A DNA stretch of 64,000 bases from Chrysopogon serrulatus (GCA_015844335.1 JADLZL010008204.1:62001-126000), one strand, 5' to 3'. Positions 34,770-46,299 are shown, numbered from the stretch's first letter. A program made the numbers and translations. The notes: generated by a model from the sequence alone, not told the origin.

Positions 34770-35745
34770 TCATGAAGAAGATTTTTACGATGATTGTTTT
34801 GGCCAAGGAGGACACGACTCAGACCATGATGTCGGAGACTTGCAAGGACAGAAAGGTGCAGATGGAGATGGTCAAGAAGGTTCACATAGAGATGGCCAAG
34901 AAGGTTCTCAAAAAGGACCTCAAGAGGGACACCAAGATGGCCAAGGTGTTCCTGAAAAAGAACCTGGTGAAGGAGGAGAGGGCTAAAAAGTTGATAGAGA
35001 AGGCAGAAACATTGGAGGTAATGCTCGGATACCTACGTCGATTTTTTTGGTGCATAGTAGCTTTTGTGTTTTTTAAAGACACAATTTTTTTTGTTCGCCA
35101 ACTGTGTGTGCACAAGTATTAGTTCCTTGTATATTTCTGCAATCGGGGGGGGTCATTGGACCAGCAGCAACTGTGTAGGACTTTGTGTTGTAATTGGTGT
35201 CATGTTCTATTTTTTCTGCAATTGGGTCATTTGGATCAGCAGCAACTTTGTTGCACTTTCTGTTGCAATTGGTGTCATGTCTTCAGCAGCATATCTATTT
35301 TTTTTTCAATGTGTTATGGCCCTGCAACCTTAGTTACTCCATCTCATATTTTCTTTTTTTTCTTTTTTTTCAAAGATGGCCAAGAAGGTGCTCCAAAGGG
35401 GCCTGAAACTGCACACCAAGATGCCCAAGGTGGAGCTGAAAAAGAACATGCTGCTGGAGGACAAGGCCAAAAAGTTGTAGAAGGTGGAAACATTGGAGGT
35501 AATGCTTGAATACCTACGTCGCATTTTTTTTTTGTGTGTAGTAGCTTGTTTTTTCAAAGACACTAGTTTTCTGCTATTTTTTGCAATTTGGGTCATTGAA
35601 CCAGCAGCAAATGTGTAGGACTTTCTGTTGCAATTGGTATCATGTTTACTGCAGCATAACCATATTTTTTTTGGCAATGTGGTATGGCCCTACAATCTTT
35701 ATTATTCCAGCTCATATTTTACTTTTTTTTTCCTTTTTTCTAAAG
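34770..35745 (+). repeat. Duplicated exon-intron module of about 420 bp in the Ulp1-like gene
   Basis: The first exon ends in DGQEGSQKGPQEGHQDGQG-like sequence and the second (35376-35500) reads DGQEGAPKGPETAHQDAQG. The introns behind both share GGGTCATTGGACCAGCAGCA and a following stretch with TATGGCCCT. The repeat copies have diverged and one holds an in-frame stop. Confidence 0.7.
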
Positions 35746-36114
35746 ATACAGATCCCTATTCTGAATTTCATCAACAAGCCAACAAAGTGAGTCAAGCGGC
35801 GGCAATCTTCATGCCCAGTCACCTTCTAGCAAAGAATGATGATGACCGAGGAGAAAGACTTATCAAGTAATTATTTTTATATGAATCTCATCTTCTCCCT
35901 TTTTTTCCTTTGGTGTATTCATTTTATGAGTTTCTTTGTCTACTCCTACTAGCACCGTCGCATTGCGTGGCCCTTTGAAGGGGTTGGAAGATATTATTAA
36001 CCAGTTGCGACATCGGGGTTTGTTGACCCTATCACCGATCAAAGTTATATGAGTTTTCACTTTTCACAAGATATAGTAATTCATTCATCATGAATGTTTG
36101 TAAATTGTATAACT

Positions 36115-36770
36115 TGTTGTTGCAAATAGGAGGAAATTGGAGATGCATCAAGGGAGCCACGACCACAGCCGGCCAATCCCCGTTCTTCGAGAAATCAATG
36201 GAGGATGCAGCTGATCACCCCACCGACCGGTGTGACAAGATTTTTTTTCACTTCATAGTTTTAGTAATTTTTTGACGCAGATCTAGTGTGTTTTTGTAAC
36301 TGCATCGACTCTCTTGTTGCAATTTGTATCGAACAGAACATTAGCAAGGAGGCAGAACCACAACCGCCAATCCTCAAGCCGAGAGATCAATGAAGGAGGC
36401 GGTGATCATTCCAATCGACCAGGTAACAATGATTTTTCACTGCACAGTATAGTATTTTTTTTTCGACGCTGATCTAGTGTTTTTGTAACTGCATTTACTC
36501 TCTTGTTGCAATTTGTATTGAATGTAACATAACCAAGGAGGCAGAACCACAGTACCGCCAATCTTCAAGTTGAGAGATCAATGAAGAAGGCAGCTGGTCA
36601 CTCCACGACTGGGTGACATGATTTTTCACTTCATAGCATAGTATTATTTTTTCGACGCATATCTAGTGTTTTTTGTAATCAGATTTACTCTTTTGTTGCA
36701 ATTTGTATTTCAAAGAACCTAACAAAGGAGCCAAAACCACAGCCTGCCAATGCTCAATTTGAGAGTTCAA
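36115..36770 (+). repeat. Four-copy tandem exon-intron array of about 190 bp in the Ulp1-like gene
   Basis: GTTGCAATTTGTAT marks the intron end at about 36316, 36505 and 36695, with a related GTTGCAAATAG near 36119, so spacing is 189-197 bp. Each unit carries an exon beginning near AAGGAGGCAGAACCACAGC and ending in GAGAGATCAATGAA-like sequence, followed by an intron with GACGCAGATCTAGTGT. Stops occur in some copies. Confidence 0.8.
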
Positions 36771-37904
36771 GGAAAGAGGTATCCGATGACACTCAGGAGC
36801 CTTCGACAACCTCAAGCAATCCCGGTGGTGGTGGTCGTGGTCGTTATAAAAGGAAAGTCGCTCTTGGTGAATAGGAGGGCTTTCGCTCGTGTTAAAGCAA
36901 TGCGTAAAGCGAATCACGAGCAACATGAGAAATGGCTGTCCCAAGCGTGATGAAGCAAATGCAGATATTGATATGTTGAAGAAAAGCATTGCCGGTGATG
37001 AAGGGGCTAGTGGATCTCAGCATCGATGCATCTTTTCCAGATGATCCAATCGAAGACATAAATTGCTTAACCCCACCCATCCGTTTGTCTCAAGAGGAAC
37101 GTGAACAAGGATCACAAGACTTCAGTCGGTTCCAAAAGACGATCTTCAAACATCTGGGAGATCGGTGAAGAAGAAGCCAAGGGAGTACATATCTCCTTTC
37201 CTAATCCCCACCAGCCGCCCGCAAGTACCATTGGCAAAGGCTCTAGCTCTGAGGAACAAGATTGCGTATGATGAGAAGCTGAAAGAGTAATCACTCTTAT
37301 ATCATTGTTGCAACCTGTATACATCATTGTTGCATTAGGTTCATATATTTTATGATTTTTTCTCTTTTTTTTTAAAACTGTTTTTTATGCAGGTCGACTC
37401 TGATTGATTTCAGCATCTTTTGCTCTTTTGATGGCACTGATCTACTCACCACTTTTGCGGATGACAAGCAGGCGACTCTTCTATTCTAGATTTCCTTGTT
37501 CATTGTCTTCGTTACGATGATATTGTGCACAAGAAGAATTCAATTGGATATAGGCTGTTCCTCACCACTGGCTTCTTTGTGAGTTTTTACTGAACCCCCA
37601 TATAACAATTTTTTCTTGTTTTTTGGTTTTTTCACAGTAGCTGTGTGTTCTTTTTTTTTGTGCTTAACCTTTTTTCTTTTTTTTGCTCCAGCACTTGGTA
37701 AAGAGCATTGATAGGGTCTACGCAGATGATGGAAAAACTGAGACTGCAGAGTTCTCTGTATTAAGACAGCACCTCGAGAGTGAAGCGGAGCATTATCATG
37801 ATCTAACCAAAGCAAAGCTGGTTAGTATGTGTTTTTTCTTCACTGGCTTTTTTTTGCTCTTTTGTTTCTCTCTTTTTTTATGTAAATGGTTATAGAACTA
37901 TTCA

Positions 37905-38968
37905 TTACAAAATAACCAAGCAAAGTAGCCTAAATCTTTTATTTAACCAGGTTACAAATTGCCCTCAGTCCTGTTGCAATTTGTACACAGTAGGTGCAAA
38001 AACCAGCAAACTCTCCCCCTTGTTCTTTTGTCAACTAACTGATGTGCTTTTTGTTCCTATGTTAATCATGTTGCAATTGTGGTACTATATATAGTTGCAA
38101 ATTGTGTATCACTATAAATTAACCAAGCAAAGTAGCCCACTGAAAATCTTTTATTTCACCAAGTTGCAATTGCCCCCCGAAGTCTAGTTGCAATTTGCAC
38201 AGTAGGTGCAAAAACCAGCAAACTTTTTTTCTCCCTTTGTGTTTTGTTATTTTTTAACTAACTGATGTGCTAATTTCTATGTTAATCTTGTTTGAATTGT
38301 GACACTATATAGTTGCAAATTGTGTATCACTACAAAATAACCAAGCAAAGTAGCCCACTCGAAAATCTTTTATTTAACAGTTTTGCAAATTGCCTTGGGC
38401 CTGTTGCAATTTGTACACGATAGGTGCAAAAACCAGCAAACTCTTCCCCCCTTGTTGTTTTTTTTAACTAACTGATGTGCTATTTTCCTATGTTAATCAT
38501 GTTGCAATTGTGGTACTCTATATAGTTGCAAATTGTGTATCAAGACAAAATAACCAAGCAAAGTAGCCCACCGAAAATCTTTTTATTTAACCAGGTTGTA
38601 AATTGCCCTCGATCCTGTTGCAATTTGTACACACGTGAGGTGTAAAAACCAACAAACTCTCCCCCTTGTTCTTTTTCAAAACTAACCGATGTGCTATTTT
38701 TCCCTATGTTAATCATGTCGCAATTGTGGTACTATATAAGTTGCAAATTGTGTATCACTACAAATTAACCAAGCAAAGTAGCCCATTGAAAATCTTTTTA
38801 TTTAACCAGGTTGCAATTGGCCCTCGGTCCAGTTGCAATTTATACACGATTGGTGCAAAAAACCAAAGCAAACTTCCCCCATATTGTTTTTTAACTAAGC
38901 GATGTGCCAATTTTCTATGTTAATCATGTTGCAATTGTGGCAATCGTATATAGTTGCAAATTATGTAC
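37905..38968 (+). repeat. Five-copy tandem array, about 213-bp unit, in an intron of the Ulp1-like gene
   Basis: GATGTGCT recurs at about 38041, 38264, 38474, 38688 and 38901. Each unit contains AATAACCAAGCAAAGTAGCC, CTGTTGCAATTTGTACAC and TAGGTGCAAAAACCAGCAAA. Copies are about 85-90 percent alike by eye. It lies between the 37692-37820 exon and the exon with the catalytic His. Confidence 0.85.
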
Positions 38969-39592
38969 AGTAGTTTGTAGATGCCAAAACCATTTTTTTT
39001 GTTTTTTTACTGAACCGATGAATGATACTATTCTTTTTGTCGATATTCATGCCAGTTTGTGATGGGGACCATTATTTTGTCTATTGCATCAATCAAGTTC
39101 ACAATCGGATCGATATCCTGGACTCAATCGACTATGTTTGGGGGGACACTAGCCCCGATAGACACCATGGTCCAATTTTTGACAAGATCCCCATCATAAG
39201 TGCTGCGTTCCAGAAGGTCACCAAGAAAAAATTTCCTCAAATCGAGAAATGGAGCAGGCCATTTGTTGATGTCCCAAAAAAAATTTGGGCCAAGCGACGC
39301 ATGTTTTTCCTTTAGAAATATATGGAATTTTGGGATGGCAACAAGTCTGAACATCGATATCAATCCAAAGTGAGCATTCTTTTTTCTTTTTTACTTTTTC
39401 CCTATGATTTTTTTCCTACATTCTAAACTGTTTTTCTTTTTTTTGTGTGTTTTTTACCCTCTGTGTTTTTTTCAGTTCAAGGGCATGATTTCTGTGGTAG
39501 AGCTCATGCACTACTTGCTCATTCCATCCACTGGATCAAATTTGAACTTCCCGACGAACTCGACGTTTATCGTATTGGCGGAAGGAAAATAA

Positions 39593-41050
39593 ATCTGGAT
39601 TTGTGATAACTTGTTGTTGATGCTGAGCATCAATGGACATTGTGTGTGTGTCTTAAATAGCGTTAGTTCATGTGTGTACTATGTTGGAAACAACTTGCAA
39701 GTCTTTTTTTTTTTCAAGCACTCGTGTTTTGTAAATAGTTTAAATACACGGTTGTAATCGGCACCTCTATAGTGATGATATCTTTAATGAAAACGCAGCA
39801 AGTCCTTTTTTTCTTCTATGTATAACATGGTTTTTTGCTGATTACTACATTGGGTAATATTCCATAGTTGCAACTAGGTCAAATACAGCAAGTTCTTCCC
39901 CCCCTCCCATTAGCGATTGTTGCAATTCATCATACAACTAGGTTGCAGACCGTCTACATTATATGTTGCAAGCGGTGTGCACTAAGGTTTGCAACATGGA
40001 ATACATCAGGTTTTTGCAGTTTTTAATCTAACTTCTTCATTTTAAAACTGGGTATTATGGCATAGTTGCGACTTCGGTCAAATCCAAAGTTGCAAATTGA
40101 GTACTCTGAGGTAAAATGACCAACAATTTTGACCTTTTTTTCTTCAAGCACTTTTTTTTTTTGTGGTTGTAAATAGCTTTTAATACTTGGGCTTTTTTTG
40201 CAAAATGGCACCTCTGTAGTGATGACATATATAATGAATGCAAAGCATCATAGATCTAGGTCGCACTTTTCAGTCTATCTTGCATGTTGCAAACGGTGTA
40301 CACTAAGGTTTGCAACATGGCATACAACAAAGTTTTGCGGTTTTTAATCTAGCTTTTTTTATTTTTAAAAACTGGGTAATATGCCATAGTTGCAACTATG
40401 TCAAATCCAAAGTTGCAAATTGTGTACTACAGGTAAAATGACCAACAATTTTGACCCTTTTTTTTTCAAGCACTTTTTTGTATTTTTGTAAAGCAGTTTT
40501 AAACACCTAATTGCAAATGGCACCTAGTTGCAATTCATTTTTAAACATCTAGTTGCAACAATTTTGTATTTTTTTTTAAATTTTTTTTTTGTGCAGCAAC
40601 CTATGCAAATCAATATTTTATTTTTTTTTTCCACATGTACTATACTCTACTGCTGTTGCAATTCATGGTACAACTAGGCTGCGGTGGCCCATAAGCATGG
40701 GTTGCAAATGGTGGGCACTAAGGTTTTGCAACATGGCATACAACAGGGGTTTTTTTCTGCAGTTTTTTTGATCTTTTTTTGTGCAACTAGTAATATGTCA
40801 TAGTTGCAGCTATGTCAACTCCAAAGTTGCAAATGTAGTAAATGAGGTAAAATGACCAACAATTTTGACCAACTTTTTATCAGAGACAACAACAAGTAGC
40901 AAGCATTCAAAAAAACAAAAGAACAATGTGTTTCGAGAGATGTAATAATATAATTTATAATTTTATACACATGTAAGGTATAATCTGTAGAGTTAGTTTC
41001 TATATTCTAAGACATGCCACACTATTTTTTGCAGCACCATAACAAAGAAC
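39593..41050 (+). repeat. Spacer between the convergent MULE genes, three diverged repeat copies
   Basis: TTTGCAACATGG recurs at about 39990, 40310 and 40725, and AAAATGACCAACAATTTTGACC at about 40114, 40435 and 40852. Unit length is therefore about 320-410 bp with indels. Many GTTGCAA heptamers are present. No coding sequence was seen. Confidence 0.7.
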
Positions 41051-41059
41051 ATGTTTTTT

Positions 41060-44000
41060 TAACTATTGTTCATGCAGATGTCTTGCTTCCCTTTGGCCGC
41101 CCCTCTCTTCCTTGGAGTATCCGCTTTTGTCGTAGCACTCTTTTCTCGAGGCGCATTTACGCCGCTTTGCTTTGATCGGGGTTCATCGGACAAGTTGTGA
41201 CGTAATGTGAACCTCGACCCCACACCATTTGCATTCTTTGTTACCGTAGTTTTGTTTGTCATATGTGCTCAATGGGTTACCATCACGTGGGGGCTCAACT
41301 TGACTTTTCCTCTTCTTCCCTCTGCCTTTTGTGCATGCTACAGGGGGCTCAATCAGCAACATTCCATCATTCAACAGCTCCGATGATTGCTGCGATCTAG
41401 CGGTAGCGTTAGCAGCTTGCTCTGCTGATGATAGTAGATTGCCAGGTGACCCACTTGCTGTGGTGCCACCATTAGTAGGGTCTGCTGCCATCGCTCTTGG
41501 GTTAGTAGCCGCCGGCCCACTGCCTTGCGATTCATGCTCGACGCTTCTTTGAAATATTTCAATCCCCGGGATGATCTTGTCCAGCTGCCTATTTGTCTCT
41601 TGACAAGCTCGATCGACCTACTTCCCGCCCCTTCCTAGTTTCATTAACTTAGGTAGCAAGCTCGACATCCGCGTCTGCTCTTGGCTTGCTGTTGGACCAA
41701 TCCGCACGCCGTCATGCCTATCCCATGGAACTTCTTGCCTTGCAAAACGAAAGTGTACCTTTTTCCGGATGTACTTCTCTAGGATTTTTCGACTTGAAGG
41801 TGGGTGAAGGCTCTTATAATATGCATGCAGAATAGCCCTGCAATTTGTTGTTTTAAAAAACAGAAGCAACAAATATACATGTCAGAAGTTTTGCAATCAT
41901 ATATATGTAACATGTTGCAACTGTGAGTCTTTTGTGGTTGCAATTGGTTATGTTTTAATTGATTTTTCCCCCTCCAGAAAATCTGCTGCATACCTGTGTG
42001 TTCCCATTGCTTACATTCACATCTATACTCTCCAGTGTCTTTATTTGCAACCACCCTGAATTCATGTTGTGCCCAGCAGAAGCTCCCTCCCCCTTGTTCA
42101 TGCTTCACTAACCAACCACTACTCCCCTGTGGGTCAGGATCAGGGCGAATGACAAACGCCGTGCTATTATTGTACTGCTTTTTGTACTCCTGGTACACAG
42201 CTCTTGTGTATACTCTGCACAGCTGCTCATCAAATATTGCTTTGCAAGCCCGCACCACCTCAGACTGTTATGTTTTGCAAATAGAATATGTAATGTGTTG
42301 CAAATGGGATACAACAATCATTGCAAAATGCCATAACATGTTTTTTTTTGTTTTTTTACCTGTGCATAATGTGACTCGCTGCGTCCATATGGTCGGCATG
42401 TTGCGATGAGTCCAAGCATTCTTTTAGCAAACATGTTCGGGGCTAGTGCTCTCATTAACATAGCCATCTTTGAGCACTCCGTTTTGACTTTTCGATCGTT
42501 GCGTCGATGTCATCCTTCCACAATACATCCCCTTGAAATAAGCAGCTATCCACCTCTCCCTCTTATCCCATAATGCTCTAATGGCAGGATTATCAGCAAT
42601 GCCACACTCATCAACTAGCTTCTTCCACTCAACCTCAAATTGCGTTGGGCCCAATGGGTAGTTTATCAATGATTTCGAGCCTTTCCTTCAAGTTTCTATC
42701 CTTATGCTCGATTGTACGGTGATCCAACTCAAACTCCGGGGCCTTACTATGTGCGGTGGCGGTTTCGGTGTTGAGACTTGAGAAACACCATCTCGATCGC
42801 CACCTTCATTGCTGGGTCCTCGTCTGACAAAAGACAGAAAACAGGGGGTAAATAGGATTAGCAAAAACATAGCGGCTGTACGCAGCAAAATCAGTGTTTT
42901 TCAGAGAAAGGAGAAAAGGTTTACCCATCGAGGGATAACATGAGGCTCCCGCCCGCTCATGCAACTCTTGAGCGTCTCGAACAACCACTTGAATGATCCG
43001 ATTGATTCATCACCAACCAAAGCCTGTGCGAAGGTCCGCGATCTTCAAGTTCTTGTTTGCTCCAACAAACATCGCCCGAGGGGCATCTTTTTCTTTGTTG
43101 GTTTTATGCGTCGTATCAAAGGTGATGGCATCTCCAAAATCTACGTACTCGGCTCTCGGCTTGCATGGCTCCGGAAGATGTTCTTGATCACCCGGTCTTT
43201 GGATGCATCCACACTCCAATAGAAATATTCATTGTTCTCCTTGCATTATCGAAGAATTGCGAAGCTTGTTAAGATCATCTTCTCTTTCCTCCCTAGCCTT
43301 TCTTTGCCTTCCTGCGAACAATTAAATAATGCATTGTTGTGGCGAGACATGTGACATGTTGCAATTCGGAATGTAACATGTTTCAATTCATATATGTTTA
43401 TGGTTTTTTTTTTTTGCAATTCAGATATGTGACATGTTGCAATCGAAATGTGAGATCTTTGCAATTCAGTGTAAGGAAGGAAAATGAGCACATACATGTT
43501 CTTCACATCCTTCTCGGTGAACCCCCCCACATGTGGCGCCCGTCATCTGAGATCTGCCATCACGTTGTTTTTGCACGATGTGGAACTCCATTCCTTGTCA
43601 TTATGTTGAAGAGGTCACTAATCCCTTCCGCCATGCTCTTGTGCGCGTGCATGTACCTTGTCATCCTTGGAGACGGTTCCGGCTTGTGATTGTGGGCTTC
43701 GTGCACATGATCAAAGAACCGAAACCATGCTTCACTTCTTCTTAACCTTCACATATGCCGGGCGGCCGCATCTCCTCGATCCTTTTTTGTTTTGCGCTTC
43801 CTCTTTCTTGTTTTTGCTCTCACACTTGCCCTCCCATTTGCGGACCCAATGACAAGTCTCCTTGCTTGTTCTTAGCGTCCTCGAGACTAAACCCAAACAA
43901 GCCGCGATAATCTTTTTGTAGAACGTGTACGCATCATCCTTTGTGGAGAATTGCTGCCTCACTCTTGGCACTAACATAGCTGGTATAGTTGGTTCCTGAC
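41060..44000 (-). pseudogene. FAR1-type Mutator transposase of the MULE, multi-exon, broken
   Basis: Read on minus: FAR1 DNA-binding region (QQFSTKDDAYTFYKK near 43930, then RCGRPAYVKV and FFDHVHEAHNH read across a frame change at 43750-43690), and the MULE transposase domain with DAITFDTTHKTNKEK (about 43120), ALVGDESIGSFKWLFE and DEDPAMKVAIEMV (about 42815). Then WIAAYFKGMYCGRMTSTQRS (about 42520) and a SWIM zinc finger, CECKQWEHT joined to GLFCMHII across an intron at 41838-41993. The C-terminus has PRDGNPLSTYDKQNYGNK and a CX2C knuckle remnant (about 41230). Several frameshifts and stops are present. The family binds MULE ends and catalyses cut-and-paste transposition. Confidence 0.85.
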
Positions 44001-44049
44001 AGAAGGAAAAGCACACAAAAGAACATGTGGGATATTTTAATTTTTTTCA

Positions 44050-44715
44050 AAATCAATAACATTCAAGAATCACAAAGCCTTTTGTTGCAATCCATACTAC
44101 ATTCCTGTTGCACCCACCCTTGTATATATGTTGCAATTAGGTGTTTTCTCAGTTTTTCACATGCGAGATCAGCTAGTAACGCGTTCCTTTTTGTTGCAAT
44201 TTTAATTGCATCCAAAGACATAAATCAAAGACACACAACCCGGTTTCATGTTTATTTTTTGCGGTTGTCACCACATTCCTATTGCAATTAGGTGTATTAT
44301 TTTGTTTTTTTCAGACGCATTTTAAAAAGCCCCATTCACAGGTCCATTGCAAAATCACAAAGCCTTTTTTGTTGCAATTCCTATTACATTCCTGTTGCAC
44401 CCACCCTCATATATATGTTGCGGTTAGGTGTTTTCTTAGGTTTTTTACATGCTAGATCAGCTAAACCTAATTCCTTTTTGTTGCAATTTTAGTTGCATCC
44501 GGCACACAAATCTGACACACAACTAGTTTTCATGTTTTTTTTTTTCAGTTGTCATCACATCCCTATTGCAATTAGGTGTATTTTTTTTGTTTTTTTCAGA
44601 CGCATTGTAAAAAGCCCCACTCACAGGTCCATTGCAAAATCACAAAGCCTTTTGTTGCAATCCCTACTATATTCTGTTGCACCCACCATCATATATATGT
44701 TGCGGTTAGTTGATT
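44050..44715 (+). repeat. 285-bp tandem repeat upstream of the MULE transposase
   Basis: CACAAAGCCTTTTGTTGCAA or a close variant begins at 44071, 44356 and 44641, exactly 285 bp apart each time. The third copy is truncated near 44715. The units contain TATATATGTTGC and CCTATTGCAATTAGGTGTAT. They lie before the first recognised transposase exon. Confidence 0.9.
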
Positions 44716-44759
44716 ATTTTTGCAAAAGGTCAAGCTCGTTCTTACCGGGTAGAACATCC

Positions 44760-45610
44760 GGGTAGCATCGGGGTTATCATGTCCCCCCGGAGCGGTGTCG
44801 TCCGCCCGGCATCGGCGTGGTAGTGTGGTGGAGGGGTCGCTTTGTAATTGTTGATATTGGTGTTGTGGATGGAGGCGAGGCTCTCCGATGAGCTTGAATG
44901 AGCGAAGCTATCTTCTCTCCTTCGGCGACGGATCACGTTAGGCGGCGGTCCCAGCATCGACGAAGCGATGGCGGTGTCTCCCCAATGTCGGAGGAGGGTC
45001 TCGGGGAGGTGGCGGAGTTGGCGGCGGCCCGGCATCGGCAAGCGAAGGCGGCGTCGCCCCAATGAACGGACCGGGCGAGAGTGTGGCGTCTCCGCGGTGG
45101 CGCGGCGCGAGCCTCCTCCCCCCCCGATGGATTACGCTGGGCGAGCGGCCGAGCATCGACGACCCACGGCGACGGCCGCCCCAATGCCGGGCGGGACGCG
45201 GGATGCGGCGAGGCGGACTGGGCGGGAGCGCTTGGCGTCTCCGGGTAACGCAGCCGCTGAGAGCCTCCCCGCCAACCGTGGATCACGGGCGAAAGGGCGC
45301 ATTGCATCTACGAGCGACGGGCGGGCGGGGCCCCAATACCGAGGCGGACGCTGGGGAGGCGGCGGAGGCGGGAGGCGGACCTCCGGCGGCGCAGTTGTGA
45401 GGATCTCGGCGAACGGCGGAGCAGGGGAGGACCGCACTGGGGAAGCATGTGTTGCAATTTGTTTTTCGAACAAGGACGCCGCGATTGGTGGTTGGTGAGA
45501 TGGATGCGGACACGCGTGGGAAGGCGGGCCATGCGGTCGGATGCGCCGGGGATGGGAGGGAGGGCGGGGGAGGGAGGAGGTGGGCCGGGGGGAGAGGGGA
45601 GTTGAGGGTC
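44760..45610. repeat. GC-rich degenerate tandem repeats in the right subterminal region of the MULE
   Basis: GGATCACGTTAGGCGG (44930), GGATTACGCTGGGCGA (45127) and GGATCACGGGCGAAAG (45281), each followed by GCATCKACGA and CCCCAATRCCG, mark three units of about 150-200 bp. Long open frames here on both strands follow from the composition and were not accepted as genes. Confidence 0.65.
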
Positions 45611-45611
45611 C

Positions 45612-45646
45612 GTGCATTTGCTGTAGCAAATGCACCTTGTTGCATT
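45612..45646 (-). repeat. Right terminal inverted repeat of the MULE
   Basis: Reversed, it reads AATGCAACAAGGTGCATT, TGCTACAGCA, AATGCAC. GTGCATTTGCT and AGCAAATGCAC form an 11-bp palindrome around two bases. Aligned to the left end without gaps over 35 bp. Confidence 0.6.
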
Positions 45647-45654
45647 TTAGCCTC

Positions 45655-45756
45655 GCCGTATATATATAATATATATATAATATAAATAATATATATATAA
45701 ATAATATATATATAATATATATATAAATAATATATATATATAGTGCATTTTCTATA
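45655..45756. repeat. TA-rich microsatellite flanking the MULE
   Basis: Runs of TATATATA and TATAAATAATA without other content, next to the right end of the MULE. Confidence 0.8.
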
Positions 45757-46099
45757 CTCAGGGAGTAGTCACTCCCATCTTTAAAACAACATATTGTGTA
45801 TGTATTTATACTTATTTATCACTTTGAGTATGTTTATATACTCATACTAAGATATTTCAAATCTTCCTACGCGAAAAAAATTTAAAGGAACCCATACTTT
45901 TTAATATATTATAAAAATGCCACCGACCGTAGTATATAAAATAAGTATAACCACATACTCTATTGTATGTATACATACTTGACATATATACTACCATAGA
46001 TGGTCTAGTATGATCATATACTTCATGTATATACACTTCGTTCGATCATATATACCTTAAATCTTGAGATATTAACATGGGAGTAAGTACTCCCTGAGG
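45757..46099. mobile_element. AT-rich MITE-like element with 22-bp inverted ends
   Basis: Left CTCAGGGAGTAGTCACTCCC (from 45758) and the reversed right end CTCAGGGAGTACTTACTCCC (46079-46098) match at 18 of 20. The 343-bp interior is AT-rich and has no coding sequence. Its ends are bordered by TA microsatellites (to 45756, and 46117-46141), which hides any target duplication. The same terminal motif recurs near 48243-48270. Confidence 0.65.
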
Positions 46100-46299
46100 A
46101 GTACGGAATAATTTCCATATATATATATATATATATATATAGTTATGCTATTGAGAGCTTTGGGCTTCCAATAAACTAGGGAAGCCCCAGCCCACTATAT
46201 GTGACCACATGGTTGCACCGAACCAGCAGCCCAGTCGGCGCATCCAGTCCATTCCTCGCAGATGTGGGACCCACCAGCTTTTATAGGGTGCTCATATGT

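Larger units (their letters stand above)
31190..39592 (+). pseudogene. Ulp1/C48 SUMO-protease-like gene of the MULE, multi-exon, catalytically broken
   Basis: Exons supported by sequence and splice sites: about 31355-32152 (acidic N-terminus, then VKAKGFGGLLKFK and YTEDLDNIGEINWCK), 33515-33670, 33758-34244, short repeated acidic exons at 34327-34395 and 34533-34601, exons near 34770-35020, 35376-35500 and 35746-35868, repeated exons 36120-36780, then catalytic-region exons to 37578, 37692-37820, about 39056-39369 and 39476-39592. The last exons contain GDHYFVYCINQVHNRIDILD (His and Asp region) and KYMEFWDG. Lesions include TAA at 31547 inside the first exon, TAG at 39313, and no D-C-G nucleophile motif. 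Ulp1 enzymes cleave SUMO; MULE-borne copies have unknown roles. Exon joins upstream of GDHY are not clean, so the model is partial. Confidence 0.7.
29173..45646. mobile_element. Large Mutator-like element with FAR1-type transposase and Ulp1-like gene
   Basis: The 35-bp ends (29173-29207 and reversed 45612-45646) match at about 25 positions, with shared AATGCA, GGTGCATT and AATGCAC. Inside lie two convergent broken genes: a Ulp1/C48-like gene (+, about 31190-39592) and a FAR1-type MULE transposase (minus, about 44000-41060). Both ends continue into GC-rich repeated subterminal DNA. MULEs carrying Ulp1-like genes are a known plant class (Kaonashi-type). A 9-bp target duplication was not found, so the exact ends are uncertain. 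The element is about 16.5 kb, enlarged by internal tandem repeats. Confidence 0.7.

Noticed and set aside
37905..38968. Possible CRISPR-like or satellite array
   Set aside because: The 213-bp units are contiguous without a repeat/spacer pattern, confined to one intron of a transposon gene, and the genome is eukaryotic.
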